Notes: generated by a model from the letters alone, not told the origin. A DNA stretch of 64,000 bases from Aedes albopictus (GCF_035046485.1 NC_085138.1:364997238-365061237), one strand, 5' to 3'. Shown: positions 31,600 through 42,821, numbered from the stretch's first letter. Translations and numbers: made by a program.

Positions 31600-32220
31600 T
31601 GTTGAAAATCCTCCAAGTATTCCTTCAGGAATTCCTCCCATGATACTTTCAGAATACTAAAGAGAATGAATTAATTCGGCCAGGAATGCCTTCAGAGATT
31701 TCTCGAAAAATTCCTGCAGAAATTTCTCCATGAGTGCCTTTAGAAATCTACAGTTGACTGTAGATTTTTTTCCAAGGTTTTCTCGAGGTCACACCAGAAA
31801 ATAATGTAATAACTCTCTTAGAAAACCTTCCTTTATTCCTTTTGTAAATGGATTTTTTTTAGAAAATCCTCCAAAAATCACACCCGAAAATAATTTAAAA
31901 ACTCATTTAGAAAACCTTCCTTATATTCCTTTCGTAATTGTTCCATGGCATTCTTCAGAAATTCCTTCAGAAATTACTTCTAAAAGTCTTCCACCGATTC
32001 CTTTTCAATGGTCTTTTAGAACACCTTCCAAGGATTGCTTCACAGATTTTTCTAGAATATTCTTCAGTATTCTCTCTGGAGGATTTTCAGATTTTTTTCC
32101 AAGAATTCCTCTAGAAAAGCTTTCATCGGTTTACTCAGAAATTTCTTCTTAACTCCAAGAATTGTTTCACAGATTGTTTAAAAAAATCATTCATAAATTT
32201 TATGTGATTTTCAACCGGAA
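31600..32220 (+). repeat. Degenerate palindromic repeat field D2
   Basis: Loose copies of TTCCTTCAGGAATTCC, AAATTCCTGCAGAAATTTC and similar words at ~24-bp intervals, mostly in the T-rich orientation. A 60-bp direct repeat is also present: ATAATGTAATAACTCTCTTAG at 31800 resembles ATAATTTAAAAACTCATTTAG at 31882, each followed by AAAACCTTCCTTTATTCCTTT-like text. Confidence 0.6.
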
Positions 32221-32243
32221 TACCACTAGTATACAGATGTTGG

Positions 32244-32545
32244 CTTTCTCGGTCTAGGGTCAGTCTAAACGGTGTAGCCAATTAATGTCCCAAATCCTTC
32301 ATGTAATATGTTTTGTCCACTCAAGCAGAAAACAAGAAGCCCACACCCCCTATGGCGGCATTAAACCATAAGACAAAAAACGGTTGACTGAGTAGGTACA
32401 AGTAATCGATGTTCAATGTTAAAGTATACTAAATGTGCAATGTTTTTAGTTTTTCTCTTGATAAAGGCCAAATAAAGCCGGCCGAAACGTCGGGTAATCC
32501 AAAACTAGCCGTTTAGATTGACCCTAGACCGAGAAAGCCAACATA
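32244..32545. mobile_element. 302-bp MITE, GTTGGCTTTCTCGGTCTAGG ends, with hammerhead-like motif
   Basis: The left end GTTGGCTTTCTCGGTCTAGG and the right end CCTAGACCGAGAAAGCCAAC are exact inverses, and pairing extends ~13 bp further with one mismatch. At 32457-32493 the plus strand has CTTGATAA, a GGCC/GGCC stem and GAAACGTCGG. The ends resemble those of the 28.3-kb MITE (GGCTTTTCAGTCTAG), so both may belong to one superfamily. No coding frame. Confidence 0.85.
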
Positions 32546-33710
32546 TGTATATCATTCATAAATATTTCCTCTGAATTTCTACAGCAATTCCGTTAGAAAT
32601 ATTTCAAGATTTTTTCAAAGGATCCTTATCTAGGCATTTTACTAGATATTCCCGAAGAAATTTTTCAGGATTGTTTCCAAAAAAACATCAATACACTTTT
32701 CTATGAATTCTAGCATCTACTTTTTCCAGGTATTTTTTCAGGAAATTCGTCAAAAAATCCTCCTGAGATTTCTTCAAGAATTGAGGATTTCCTCAGATAT
32801 TTCTATAAAGATTCATTCAAGAGTACTTTGTGCGATTTCTATAGGGATTCTTTCCAAAATGTTTGGAAAATGCTTCCAAAACTCTTTCAGGGATTCTTTC
32901 GAAAATGTCTCTAGACTTGTTCAGAATTTTCTTCAGGAATTCAGAAATGCATTTCTTCAAAAGATCTTCCGTTGGATTTTTCAGATGCCCCTCAAAAATT
33001 TTCATTGAAACTCCTGTACAGATTTTTTCTAAGTTTTCCCCACAAACTTTACAAGGATTTTTTTGAAGCTGCTCCTGCGATTCCATCAGAAATAACCTGG
33101 CATTCTTTCAGAGATCTGTGTGAGAATTGTTTCCAATATTTATCCAGGGATTTACTTTTTCTGATGTCCTTCCCCAGAAATTTTACAAAAATAATTGGAA
33201 TAGTAATTGAAACAATCTCTGAAATAGTTTCTAAAGAAATATCTGGAGGGTTATCTTTGGAGATTCCAAGAAGAAATTCAAAGAAATTTTCAAGATGGAT
33301 TCAAACGGAAGAATTTTTCAAGATATTCCTTAATTTCGAGAAAAAAAATATATAAAAAATACCTGGAGGGACTCTAAAAGTTATTCCAACGTAAAATTGT
33401 CTGGGAAATTTCTGGAAGGATCCATGGAGAAATTCGAAGAGAAATTTCTGAAGGAAACTCTTAAAATCTTTGCAGAAACCCCTGGAAAATGCAGGCAAGA
33501 TACTGGTGAAATTCTTGAAAAATTCCCTCAATTAACCTCTGAGGGTTTTGTGGAGGGTTTTCTCAAAAGGTGCTCCTGCGATTCCGTCAGAAATATGCTG
33601 ACATTCCTTCAAAGATCCGTGCAGGAATTGTACAGGGTTTTTTTTTTTCAGAAATTCTTCCCCGAAAAATGCACAAAAAATAACTGGAAGTGTAATTGAA
33701 ATAATGACTA
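32546..33710 (+). repeat. Degenerate palindromic repeat field D3
   Basis: Extended loose array with TTCTTCAAGAATTGAGG, TTCTTCAGGAATTCAG and, from about 33230, the reversed A-rich form (GGAAGGATCCATGGAGAAAT). Words near 33075 (GCTCCTGCGATTCCATCAGA) recur near 33571 (GCTCCTGCGATTCCGTCAGA), a ~500-bp direct duplication. Short frames on both strands are repeat by-products. Confidence 0.6.
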
Positions 33711-33725
33711 TACATAAATTTACCT

Positions 33726-33793
33726 AAATCATGATTCGAACTCGAGACCCGTCGATTGCCAGCCGCATGCCTTCCTATCTGCGCCATCCTAGA
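33726..33793 (-). tRNA. tRNA-like sequence, probably pseudogene
   Basis: The minus strand reads AGGATGGCGCAGATAGGAAG with an A-box-like TGGCGCAGATAGG. Then CGGCTGGCAATCGACGGG follows, and GAGTTCGAATC, a near-perfect B box. Overall length and order fit a tRNA, but stem pairing at the acceptor end is poor. Also compatible with a SINE head lacking its body. Confidence 0.4.
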
Positions 33794-33799
33794 GATGAT

Positions 33800-34389
33800 G
33801 AATTTAAGCACTCAAATCCAAACATAAACTTCCCGTGGGTTAATAATGAACACACTTCGACTCCTATTCAGCAGAACACAGAACCACGAAACATTATGGT
33901 TAACAACTGAACAACACATTACTTCAGCTGCTGTTCTGTAAAAAAAGCACGTTTTTTTCATCCTGTACTCTGAGTCGAAGTCTGATGGAACGAGAGCGCT
34001 TATTCGACATGTGAAAAACATAATATACAGATACATGTGCTAATTTGTACATTAACATAACAAGAGGCAGAAAAAGGTCTTGTTAAACTAGGGTAACGGT
34101 TGAATTTTGGATCCCTAGAGGACATTTTTGCTGTACAAGAGTGGGACAAACCACTTTTAAGCAAACTTCAGCATAAGAAATTACTATCCAGCTAGTTCTG
34201 TTACTTGGGATTACTTTGAATTTAAGTCAAAATCGAACAGATTCAGAGGGTATTTACACATAATGATGCTGTTAGTATGTTCGTAAAAGCCTCCGCTGAC
34301 CATTGGAAATACCCACAAGGTCATTTCTGGTTGAAATTTTGATGAAAATAACTGATTTTTGAAGCATCAGTTTTCACTGTTTTGGACAC
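33800..34389. other. No gene seen
   Basis: AT-rich single-copy sequence with frames below 80 codons. No inverted ends or tandem structure are visible. Confidence 0.45.
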
Positions 34390-34684
34390 CCCAATATATT
34401 TTGGACCCTTTTCAGTATATATTTTGGACACCCGGTGTTTAAACTCGTTTGAAACTCTGTTTTTGTAAACATGATGCAACACTCGCACGGATTACGAGTT
34501 TGGCAACAATTAATTTCAAGGCAAATAAGGATATTTCCAGTGAGGGAATGGTTGCTGCCCGTGCAGAGCAATCTTATTTTGCGAATGTTTCTAAAAATTT
34601 CCGTCATCTCTACATTGAATCTGTGTAAGTTGTGATAATACGACCTAGGGGGTCCAAAATATATGGGGGTCCAAATTATATTGG
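34390..34684. mobile_element. 295-bp MITE with CCAATATA ends and repeated TTTTGGACCC words
   Basis: The left end CCAATATATTTTGGACCC and inverted right end CCAATATAATTTGGACCC match at 17 of 18 bases. Subterminal copies of ATATATTTTGGAC occur once on each side in inverted orientation. The interior is non-coding. No target duplication could be fixed. Confidence 0.75.
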
Positions 34685-34849
34685 TTAATCTATTTTGTAA
34701 AGGAATTACTGCAAGTCAAATAAACAACTTATTAAATTCTTGAAAAGTGTACTAAAACATCATTGTTAATAGCGATACGAAAGGTTGAAGCTATCAGTAC
34801 CATTATAAAACAACAATTCAGCATACATGCTTGTTTGTGGCATGCGATT

Positions 34850-35215
34850 GTTTGTTGGGGAATCTTTTGAAAAATGTCTTGTAAAAGTCCTAAAGAATAC
34901 CCTAGGAAAATTCCTGTAAGAATTTCTGAATGAAGCGCAAGAAAAATCCCTGGAGAAATTTGCAAAGATATACATGGACAGATATGTATTGTACAGGGAC
35001 ATCTGGAGGAATCTTTGGGTGAATTCTTGCAGAAACCATTCTAAGAGTTCCTGTATAAAACCCGGGAACCCCTAATGAATTCCTGTCCCGGAGATGATCG
35101 TGGATAAAAATTCTGGAGAAGTACATGGGAAGGATTACAAAAAATACAAGACGTACAGGAAATCTAAAAGAATTCCCAGAGAAATCATTAGAAGATAATT
35201 ACAGAAGAACCAATC
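34850..35215 (-). repeat. Degenerate palindromic repeat field D4
   Basis: A-rich orientation copies: AAATTCCTGTAAGAATTTCTG, ATCCCTGGAGAAATTTGC, GGAGGAATCTTTGGGTGAATTC, with arms recurring at ~24 bp. Small frames on the minus strand are by-products. Confidence 0.55.
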
Positions 35216-35552
35216 GTGATAAAAGACAGTTTATGAGGGGTTTTCCCTGGAACGGTTCTTACTGAGACGCAATATTGAAGTCATTTCCTTGGGAGCATTC
35301 CAGTATGGCACAAATTTCCCAAATAAAAGATAACGCCCAAGTAACAATACCAGCTGAATAACAGCTTATTCAGCCAAAAATTTCAAAATCAAACTTAAGA
35401 GCGGTTTATTCATCTGTTGTACAGCAATAATGTTTGTTGGGCGTGCCTCTAAAGCCGACCTGCTGATACCAGGGGGCGCTGAAGTTTGTAATGTGAACCT
35501 TGAGTTTGTGAAGTAACCTTGAGTAACCAGCTCTGGTTTTAAAATGACAATA

Positions 35553-35672
35553 CTACCTACAGAACTGCGGGTACGGTACGGTTGACGGATTGACATTCAT
35601 CTGCCGGGTACGTGATTCAACAACTGTTTGCAAGCAGGGCAAATGCAAATCTGATAACTTCCTGGTATCTTT
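35553..35672 (-). pseudogene. Coding-like fragment, copy 2
   Basis: The minus strand reads KLSDLHLPCLQTVVESRTRQ then MNVNPS and runs to TAG. VVESR, QMN and the preceding leucine-rich part align with the fragment at 31.2 kb, and about 48 bases are over 80 percent identical. The rest differs and the ends diverge. Two diverged copies 4.4 kb apart fit either an old segmental duplication of an exon or two copies of a coding repeat. Family unknown. Confidence 0.3.
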
Positions 35673-35878
35673 CTTCGCCGGACAACCGTTTTTTTTTTGC
35701 ACGTGGCCACGCCATAAATAATGCATTTTGCATCAATGTTTTAAACTATTTGGATTTTCTTGAAGGTCACTAAATAAAGTTGTTGAGGAATTGATCACTT
35801 AATGGATTACTAAAACAACTAAAACGACCGCTATGAAATGAGCAGATAGCGCCACCGTAGCCTTGTGTGTTTGACATA

Positions 35879-36037
35879 AGGGAACGTTCAAAAATTACGT
35901 CCAACATTTTGGGGGGAGGGGGGGTCTAAGAAAGTGTGACAGTACGTGTATTAGGTATAGGAAAATAGCGTGACAGAGGGGGGAGGGGGGGTCTAGAAAT
36001 CTCGAAAAACGATGGACGTAATAAATGAATCTCCCCT
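35879..36037. mobile_element. 159-bp MITE, AGGGAACGTTC type
   Basis: Ends GGGAACGTTCAAAAATTACG on the left and, inverted from the right, GGGGAGATTCATTTATTACG are imperfect inverted repeats of ~25 bp, followed by TCCA on both sides. Inside are two GGGGGGAGGGGGGGTCTA blocks. I recognise the layout as one very common in mosquito intergenic DNA. Non-coding. Confidence 0.7.
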
Positions 36038-36039
36038 AA

Positions 36040-36731
36040 CTCGACTGCTGTCACAATGCCAAAGCCCATATACGGTGGCTCCTTTGTTTTGATGCGGCAA
36101 CTGCCAGAAAAGTTTGTTTCAATGATCCATTTGTAACGCAGCGTTACATAACATTCACTTTTACGAAGGATCTCTATTTGTCCTTTTCCATTTACAAATG
36201 GCACAACGATAAATCCTTTATTTTTGCACCCCATCAATCGTTTAATTCTTTCTATAACCGTGACAATAAATCAACCATAACATTTAAAGGTGCGACAGGT
36301 ATCATAACAACTCCACAAAAATTATGTAGCTAAGTGGCCTCATCCATTCAATTAGCAATGGGCGCGCTGCTGCTGACAAAGCACAAAGCTCCGGGAAAAT
36401 CCCACCAATTAGCGTAATAGCCGGCTCATCTACAGCCAGGGAGCCCCCATTAAATGGATCCCAAACGTGGCTGCAGAAGCCCCCCGCTCGCCATACGAAA
36501 TAACGACGACCGATGACAACCTTCGCGAATCGCTAACGCCGTTAAGTAACCATGACAGGGTGAAAAACGCTCCCTGCCCTGCGCAGGGTACCTTGTGAAT
36601 AGTGGTGAGGTGACGTGACGCCACCCCAAACAGTCCAATTAGAATAGACATAACCGCACTGTTTAAGGTGAAACCGACCCCGACAATCGCGCACCGCCAA
36701 ATCAATAAACCCTCATCTAATAATAGTGCAT
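36040..36731. other. GC-rich single-copy stretch, no gene seen
   Basis: From 36250 the sequence is non-repetitive and GC-rich (CCCCCGCTCGCC, GCGCAGGGTACC). Frames of 62-103 codons on the minus strand are not recognised. The position immediately upstream of the candidate exon at 37.0 kb would suit proximal regulatory DNA. Confidence 0.35.
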
Positions 36732-36996
36732 AATTCTAGATTGAGTTTAAATAAGGGCGAAAGTAACATGAGAGAGTTCTCTTCATCGACTTTCTCTTCT
36801 GCAAATTAAAGTGACAAGATGCAAATTCGATCAAACTTTTTTACATTTAGACGCTAGATTGCATCGCAACCTAGCGATTTATGACCAAAAAGTGCAACCA
36901 TACTTGCATCTTGTCACTTTAATTTGAAGAAGAGAAAGTCGATGAAGAGAACTCGCTCATGTTACTTTCGCCCTTATTTAAACTCAATCTAGAATT
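36732..36996. mobile_element. 265-bp hairpin MITE with ~92-bp arms
   Basis: The left end AATTCTAGATTGAGTTTAAA is exactly inverted at the right end. Pairing runs ~92 bp with few mismatches through GGGCGAAAGTAACATG, TTCATCGACTTTCTCTTC and AAAGTGACAAGATGCAA. The loop is ~80 bp. It sits just before the candidate first exon at 37.0 kb. No coding frame. Confidence 0.85.
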
Positions 36997-37504
36997 GTTT
37001 AAACAATCGAGTTGAAGTTCTTTCACTTTCGTTCGGACCAATCAACCGCTGAGAAAAAAGAAAAAAGCCTTCGGCGAAGAAAGAAAAAAGTGATCAAACT
37101 GTGCAATCAAAGTGAAAAATCAAGCAATCAACCATCCCGAAAAAAAGAAGAAAATACCCGACCGCCAAACTTCATAGAGAGCGTTTTAGCGTGGATAGGT
37201 GAAGGTGAAAATCGCCCGAAAGAGAAGAATACACTGACTGACTGAAAAACGCGAGCGCGCTACAATCAAAAACCACATCGCAATTGGATTAACAGCGCGC
37301 TGAATTGCTTCATCGCGTGTGCGCGCTCAGCGCTGCACAGCAGCACGCCGCACACAAACAGCCGTACAAACGGGGCCCGTTGTTGCCGTTGCTGCTGTTG
37401 TTGTTGTCATCATCATCATTGTTGTCAGTCTACCGAGGGGGTCGCCTCCCCGGAGTCAAAGCTCGCGCGCACTTGTTGCTGTTGGTTGCTGATTTGCGCT
37501 TTTT
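36997..37504 (+). promoter_or_regulatory. Candidate non-coding first exon with splice donor
   Basis: The sequence changes to an A-rich, then GC-rich leader (ACCAATCAACCGCTGAG, GCGAGCGCGCTACAATC) ending TTGCGCTTTTT/GTAAGTAG. This is a strong donor with the intron at 37505. A leucine- and serine-rich frame (37305-37508) starts at TTG and comes from GTTGTTGTCATCATCATCATTG repeats, so I do not treat it as coding. No clear initiator or TATA box was found. Confidence 0.27.
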
Positions 37505-38381
37505 GTAAGTAGCTCGTTTTTTCCTAAATGCAATAATTTTACAGCAGCTGTTTTGAAAGTCATTTCTGGTGCGAGGTGTCGTCGTAGCGAATCCGAAAAG
37601 ACAATCGAAATTGGTCGATTTCGAATCGATTGCGCCAGAAGGCTGTTTGTTAGTTGTCCATCGCAGGTACCTGAGTTTGTTGTCAAACAAGATTGAATTC
37701 GATGATTGGTCGACAATTGCGCGTTGCGTAACGGTGCGTTACATTGCGCTCATTGCAGTGAATTCACTTCAAATTTCAATTGTTGCATGTCAAATCTAAT
37801 AAATTGAACACTTGTAAATCATTTCAAAGAAAATAATCGACAATATCCTTTTTAAAAATCTACGTCAAACGTTATTGTGTGTCAATTCGGAACGCACCCG
37901 CCTCGAAAGAGGTGGTCATTTTTTTTAATTGCAACCCATTATGTAGCGTCACCCAGCAGAGTCTATTGTTTTGCTTTCGCTGTCAATTTTGGAGCAGCCA
38001 AGAGAGAACATGCCGCTTTGTGTGTGCGTAACGCTGATGACCGTTTTTGAAGGAATGGATGTCTTTATTTTCTGTTCGAAGTCGCGAAAGAGTCGCATAA
38101 CTCAATTAAGTGGAGCATTGTTTGGTTCGAACTTGGAACGGGCGGCGTTGCGACACAGGCAGGCTGTTTCAAAACAATGGGCAAAATTAACTGATTTCCT
38201 CATTTGGGCTAAATGACGCATTGCTTGACCCTCTTTTGGATACACCCACAAATTTCGGCACTGGTATTTCAAAAAGCCTTGACTGTTTTCAAAAAGCTGT
38301 GGATTGTATTTTATAACTCGCACACAATTTATCCGTATCATCGCAGTAAGATGCAATTATCTCTCTACTAATGCTAATGCA
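37505..38381. other. No gene seen
   Basis: Mixed composition with frames of 76-86 codons on both strands, none recognised. It may be intron sequence if the candidate exon upstream is real. Confidence 0.4.
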
Positions 38382-38721
38382 GGCTCTACCCCATTTGGCA
38401 TAATGCCAATTGGCATAACGCCGTTTGGCATAATACGAAGAACAGCCTTCTTGGTAAGAATGTGCAGAATCTTTATTATGCTAAAAGGTCATTACCGTCT
38501 ACCCTCGTTGGTTTAACCGCATCTAATCTAAACACTTTTTAATTTGAGCCCTCTAATTTGCACATCGTTCAAACTAAAAATGGTTCAAACGTGATTCTGC
38601 TCATGGAACGGGGTGAAACAGAACACAGAATCAAAACAAAACAGCAAAAAGGGTTACCATCAGTGTGTTTTTGATACTCACAGGGTTACTAGAAGTTCAA
38701 ATTAAAAAATGAACCCCGTTG

Positions 38722-40898
38722 CAGGGCTGTTACACATGGCGCGGATTTTGCGTTTTTCGCGGTTTTTGCGTTTCGCGCGTTTTTGTCAATTTCGGCGCGG
38801 ATTTTGCGGAAATAGTTTTCAAATGCACTTACATTCAATATTTAGACATCAGGCTCAACACAATCAGTAAAAAATATGAACATTTTCAAGTTAGAGTTAT
38901 GGGGCTGAGCTTTTTTGGTGATACTGGAAGCTGTTTTTATGGAATTTGTAAAAAGACGCCTACCGGAACTTTTGGAGAAACATTTGGTTGAATTTTGTAG
39001 TCAAATTCAATAGAATCTCGTAAAGAAAATCATTGGATTTGTTAACTGTATGTATCGTGAGAAATCAATCTGATTGGTTTTCTGACACAGCCAAGGATGG
39101 GATCATTCATTTGCAATCATTTACATTCACTTGTTGTTAACTCGCTTCAGAAACATCGCAGCAAAAATCAATGTATGGAACACTTTTTCATTTTTGTTTT
39201 ACCTGAAACTTTGTAGAAGAATATATTAGCGTAGAATCAATAATTAAGTCAACAGAAGGCAGCAAACGCAACTCTCCACGACGTGAATGTAAGTTACATT
39301 CACCGCGTGGTGAGTTGCCTTCAAAGCTCGCTCACGACTTTGGTATGCGTGTGCGACCCCAATGTTATTCGGTAAACTTTCAGATAAAACTACAAGGTTA
39401 AATTCATCCATACATTGTTTTTTGATAGCATGCTTCTGTACTGAGATAATAGCAAGTGAATGTAACTCTTTGCAAATGAATGGTCCCATCCCTGGACACA
39501 GCATGTCGTGAAAATTCAGAAATTCCTGAAAAAATGTACAGGTAAGACGTCCTGAAGATTTTTTTGATTGCATTCTTAGAAAATTCCATGGAAAAAGCTT
39601 TGGAAAAACTCTAGCAATTTTTTTTAACATGCAGGACTTATTTCATTCATTATTGATAAGTTTAACGGAATTCATGAAATTCCTGAATCAGTTTTTTGTG
39701 GAATTTATGTCGAATTGATTTTTTTTGCTAAAATTTTAATAGAATTATTCTAAAAAACTAAAACTTCTGTTGTAAAATTTCTCTTTGATTTCTAGTTGAA
39801 GCACTCGTTGTGAGAGGAGTTGCGGTTATTAACAGTTATTAAAGGGTTTCTTGGTAGAATTTTTGGAGGCTGTTTTTGCAGAATACTTGAAGAAATCGTT
39901 GAAGCTTTCGGAATCCTAAGACTGAGGACATTCTTGCTTAAATCTTCACTGAATTTGCAAGGGTGCGATGTGCCAGAAGCTATTATCATAAATTTATGTT
40001 GGATTAATATTTTTATGTATCTTTTGCGAAATCTTCAGATAATTTGCCAAACATTTTTATGAAGTGCTTCCTTTTTATAAGTATCTCATTAGAATTAAAA
40101 TTTATCAATGAATTCCACTAGTATTACTCTATTTCCCTACTAACAAAAGTACCTGCATAACAACTTATTAAGCAAACGCCTTTGGAAGAAAGCTTTCTTA
40201 AGTTTTTATACAGCCGAAATGTTAGTTGGGTTGTATCTTCAAAAAATAAGTTTCTGTAGAAAGTACCCTAATAAACCAACACCGTACACGGACCGTAATG
40301 TAGACGGTTCAACAATACCGCATACTGTTCGAACTGTATCCCGAATGGGTGATTAAGCACATTTTATGGTTATCGTTTATGCGGGTAATCCAAGAAATTC
40401 TCAAAATGTTTCTGAAAATTTTCTTTCAATTCTCTCGAACGATTTTTGGTATTTACTACAGATTTTATTTCAGGATTTGTACCTTAACGTTGGTTATAAA
40501 TTGTTTCAAAAAAAATCACCAAGAATGCTCCTTTTTCGGAATTGTTTTAAGGAAAACCTATTCTCGTAAAATAGCAGACACACTGATTGCTAAACAATCA
40601 AAGAACTATCGACTCAAAACTTTTTATTCCAATTAAAAAAAAATAGCCTGTAGGCAACATTTTTCAGTTCTTGTTTGATGTATAAGTTGTCATCTAAAGT
40701 CATAGATTAATAATAGTCAAAAATTAAATCATTAAAAATGCTCTTCATCTGGAGTGCAACAAAAGTTTGGTTTTTTATGAGCTTCAGTCATCAAAATCAT
40801 GGTTTTGTACTGGCGCGGATTTGATGACCACGGCGCGGATTTAAATGGCTTGGCGCGGATTTTGCGGTTTCCAAATCGACATTTTTGTAACAGCCCTG
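38722..40898. mobile_element. Middle element of the nest, CAGGGCTGTTACA ends
   Basis: The ends CAGGGCTGTTACA and TGTAACAGCCCTG are exact inverses. CCGTTG is repeated on both flanks (38716-38721 and 40899-40904). Subterminal GGCGCGGATTTTGCG-like words occur twice at the left and three times at the right, all in the same orientation. CAGGG ends suggest hAT, but only six duplicated bases are seen, so superfamily is uncertain. Frames up to 128 codons are unrelated to transposase. Length 2177 bp. Confidence 0.8.
39092..39494. mobile_element. Innermost element, 403-bp hAT MITE
   Basis: The ends CAAGGATGGGATCATTCATT and, inverted, CAGGGATGGGACCATTCATT are followed by further pairing through TTACATTCACTTG. 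A perfect 8-bp target duplication GACACAGC flanks it (39084-39091 and 39495-39502). This proves insertion into the middle element. A 128-codon minus-strand frame overlaps its border and is not a gene. Confidence 0.87.
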
Positions 40899-41099
40899 CC
40901 GTTGGTTTGCATGAGATGTCGTTCAAACCGTTATGCCAAATGGCTTTCTTGCCAAATGGCCTTATGGCATTATGCCAAATGGGGTAGAGCCGCAAATGCA
41001 TTGCCTAATATTACAGCTTTATCACGAGGTCCTCCTTTTAAAATCAGTTACGCTCTTTTGAAATGTTGTATCGATTTGATAAGGATTAACTACAATTAG

Positions 41100-42320
41100 A
41101 AAGTTAAGCACTTTAGATTTTCTTCAGAATTGTCTAAAAATTTTAATTGGACATATTTCTGCAATTCTAGCAGCTATTGAGACAAAAATCATTTATAAAA
41201 TTGCTTCAAAATAGATTTTAGAAGCATCTTAATGCTCAAATTTACTTAAAATTCAAAATTTTCAAATTTCAAATTTTTCAAAAGCTTTCTCTTAAAACCC
41301 CCCTTCAAAAACTTCATTATGTAAATTTCTTTTTTAATTTGCGATGAATTTGTCCATAAGAAATGCCTCCAGTTATCCCGACAACTCCTTTTGATTTTTT
41401 TTCCATTAACTCTTCCAGGATTTTCAGCAGTAATGCTTTCAATATTTTAAGCTTCTACAGGGACATTTTTGAAAGTTTTTTTTAATCCATCTTAAAATGC
41501 GAAACAAAATCCGACAAGAGATTTTTAAAAAGCCCTTATAAGATGTCTTCTAATAATTCCACCAGGAATACTACCATCATTTCTCCAAGAATTCTATCTC
41601 AAATCCAGTGAAACGTTTGTTGAGTTTAAAACATTAGCAACACCATGCGAGATTTTCTCCGATTCTAGCAGGAGTTGATACATTCTTCTAGAAATTATTC
41701 AAGGTATACTTCCACGAGCTCTTCCTGATATTTGGCATAATTTTATCACGAATTTCTCCGACAATCTTCAATGGATTTTGTCAAGATTTCTTCCACAGGA
41801 TTTTTTTCCAAGGAATGGGAAATTCTCCATTTTTTTCCTGAAGCTTTGAAGGCATGCTTCCAGTGAGTCTTTCAGAATTTCTCATGTGATCCTCCATTAT
41901 TTCGATATTTAATACTTCTAGACATGTATCTTACACCAGTTTGACCTATTCCTCCATAAGCCTTTCGTGACGGTCTCTTAAAATACTGACAGATTTCTCT
42001 AAATGTTCTCAGATGCGTCACGTTTTTCAAGAAGATGATTCCGGAATCCCTTCAGGAATACAGGACTCTATTTTCACTTCTGCGGAAATTTGTGGAGTTC
42101 CAGCAGTTATTCAATTTATTGCTCTAAAACATCTGCAAGATATTGTCTAGTAATTTTTGAAGAAATCGCAAAAGCTGCAAAGTATTATTCTTGATTGTTT
42201 ACCAATTATTTCTGATGTTCTTTCAAGAACTCCTACTGGAATTCTCGCATGAAGTCGTCTTGAAATTCTTTAGGATATTCTCCATTTTTTTTTCTTTACA
42301 GAAATTCCATAACGAGCAGT
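41100..42320 (+). repeat. Degenerate palindromic repeat field D5
   Basis: Loose ~24-bp words (CTTCCAGGATTTTCAGC, TTTCTCCAAGAATTC, TTCTTCCACAGGATTTT) over AT-rich sequence, mostly T-rich orientation. No coding frame above 60 codons occurs. Divergence is high, so the limits are approximate. Confidence 0.5.
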
Positions 42321-42783
42321 TTTTTTTTACCAAAATACTTCAAATTAAAAAATACTTCAAAACTTTTTCCTAGTAGCTTTTTAAAAAAGTTCCTCTGTTA
42401 GCAGGCAGTGCTTGTAAACTGGATTAAGAGCGGAATTATATATTTGCCTGGAACATGAAGAGTTCCATAGATGTGAGGCAAGCACCCTTAAGGACTTTGT
42501 CACAACAGATGTTAAAAATTAATAGTTAAATCTTAAGGATGATAGAGGTTGCCAAAGTGTGGTTGTGTTAGTGAATTGTTTTCTCGTCAAGAAACGATTT
42601 TACTATGAAGTTTTTGCGATGGCAAAAAGCCTGCATGGGGTCATTGTTGTTTGTGTTAAACGTCTATGTACATCCAAGATGAGACTAATGAAGGTTTTAA
42701 CAATTTTCAAAGTTTCTTAAATAGAGGTGGATTTAGAGGCGTTCAGAGGGACTGCCGGGGGATCTAAGAGTCCTTTAGGAAGT
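42321..42783. other. No gene seen
   Basis: Single-copy sequence up to the TTAA border of the large fold-back element. One short frame begins here and runs into the element; it is not coding. Confidence 0.4.
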
Positions 42784-42798
42784 TTAACCCTTCCGTCA

Positions 42799-42821
42799 CC
42801 CCCCCCCCCCCCCCCCCCCCC
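42799..42821 (+). repeat. Homopolymer of 23 C
   Basis: A run of 23 cytosines lies 11 bp inside the left end. The equivalent place in the right arm has only seven guanines (48089-48095). The run has therefore expanded after the element formed, or its length is a sequencing artefact. Confidence 0.9.

Larger units (their letters stand above)
38382..40991. mobile_element. Outer DNA element of a triple nest, GGCTCTACCCCATTTGGC ends
   Basis: The 26-bp ends (GGCTCTACCCCATTTGGCAT...) are near-perfect inverses at 38382 and 40991, with further TTTGGCATAA / GCCAAATGG words just inside. Without the inserted inner element it would be about 430 bp, a MITE. No target duplication is certain. It encodes nothing recognisable. 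Confidence 0.85.

Noticed and set aside
37305..37508. Leucine/serine-rich peptide resembling a signal sequence
   Set aside because: Starts at TTG, is generated by GTTGTTGTCATCATCATC microsatellite sequence and runs across a strong splice donor.
39244..39630. 128-codon minus-strand frame in the nested elements
   Set aside because: Crosses the border of the innermost hAT MITE, so it cannot be an ancestral gene. No recognisable domain.
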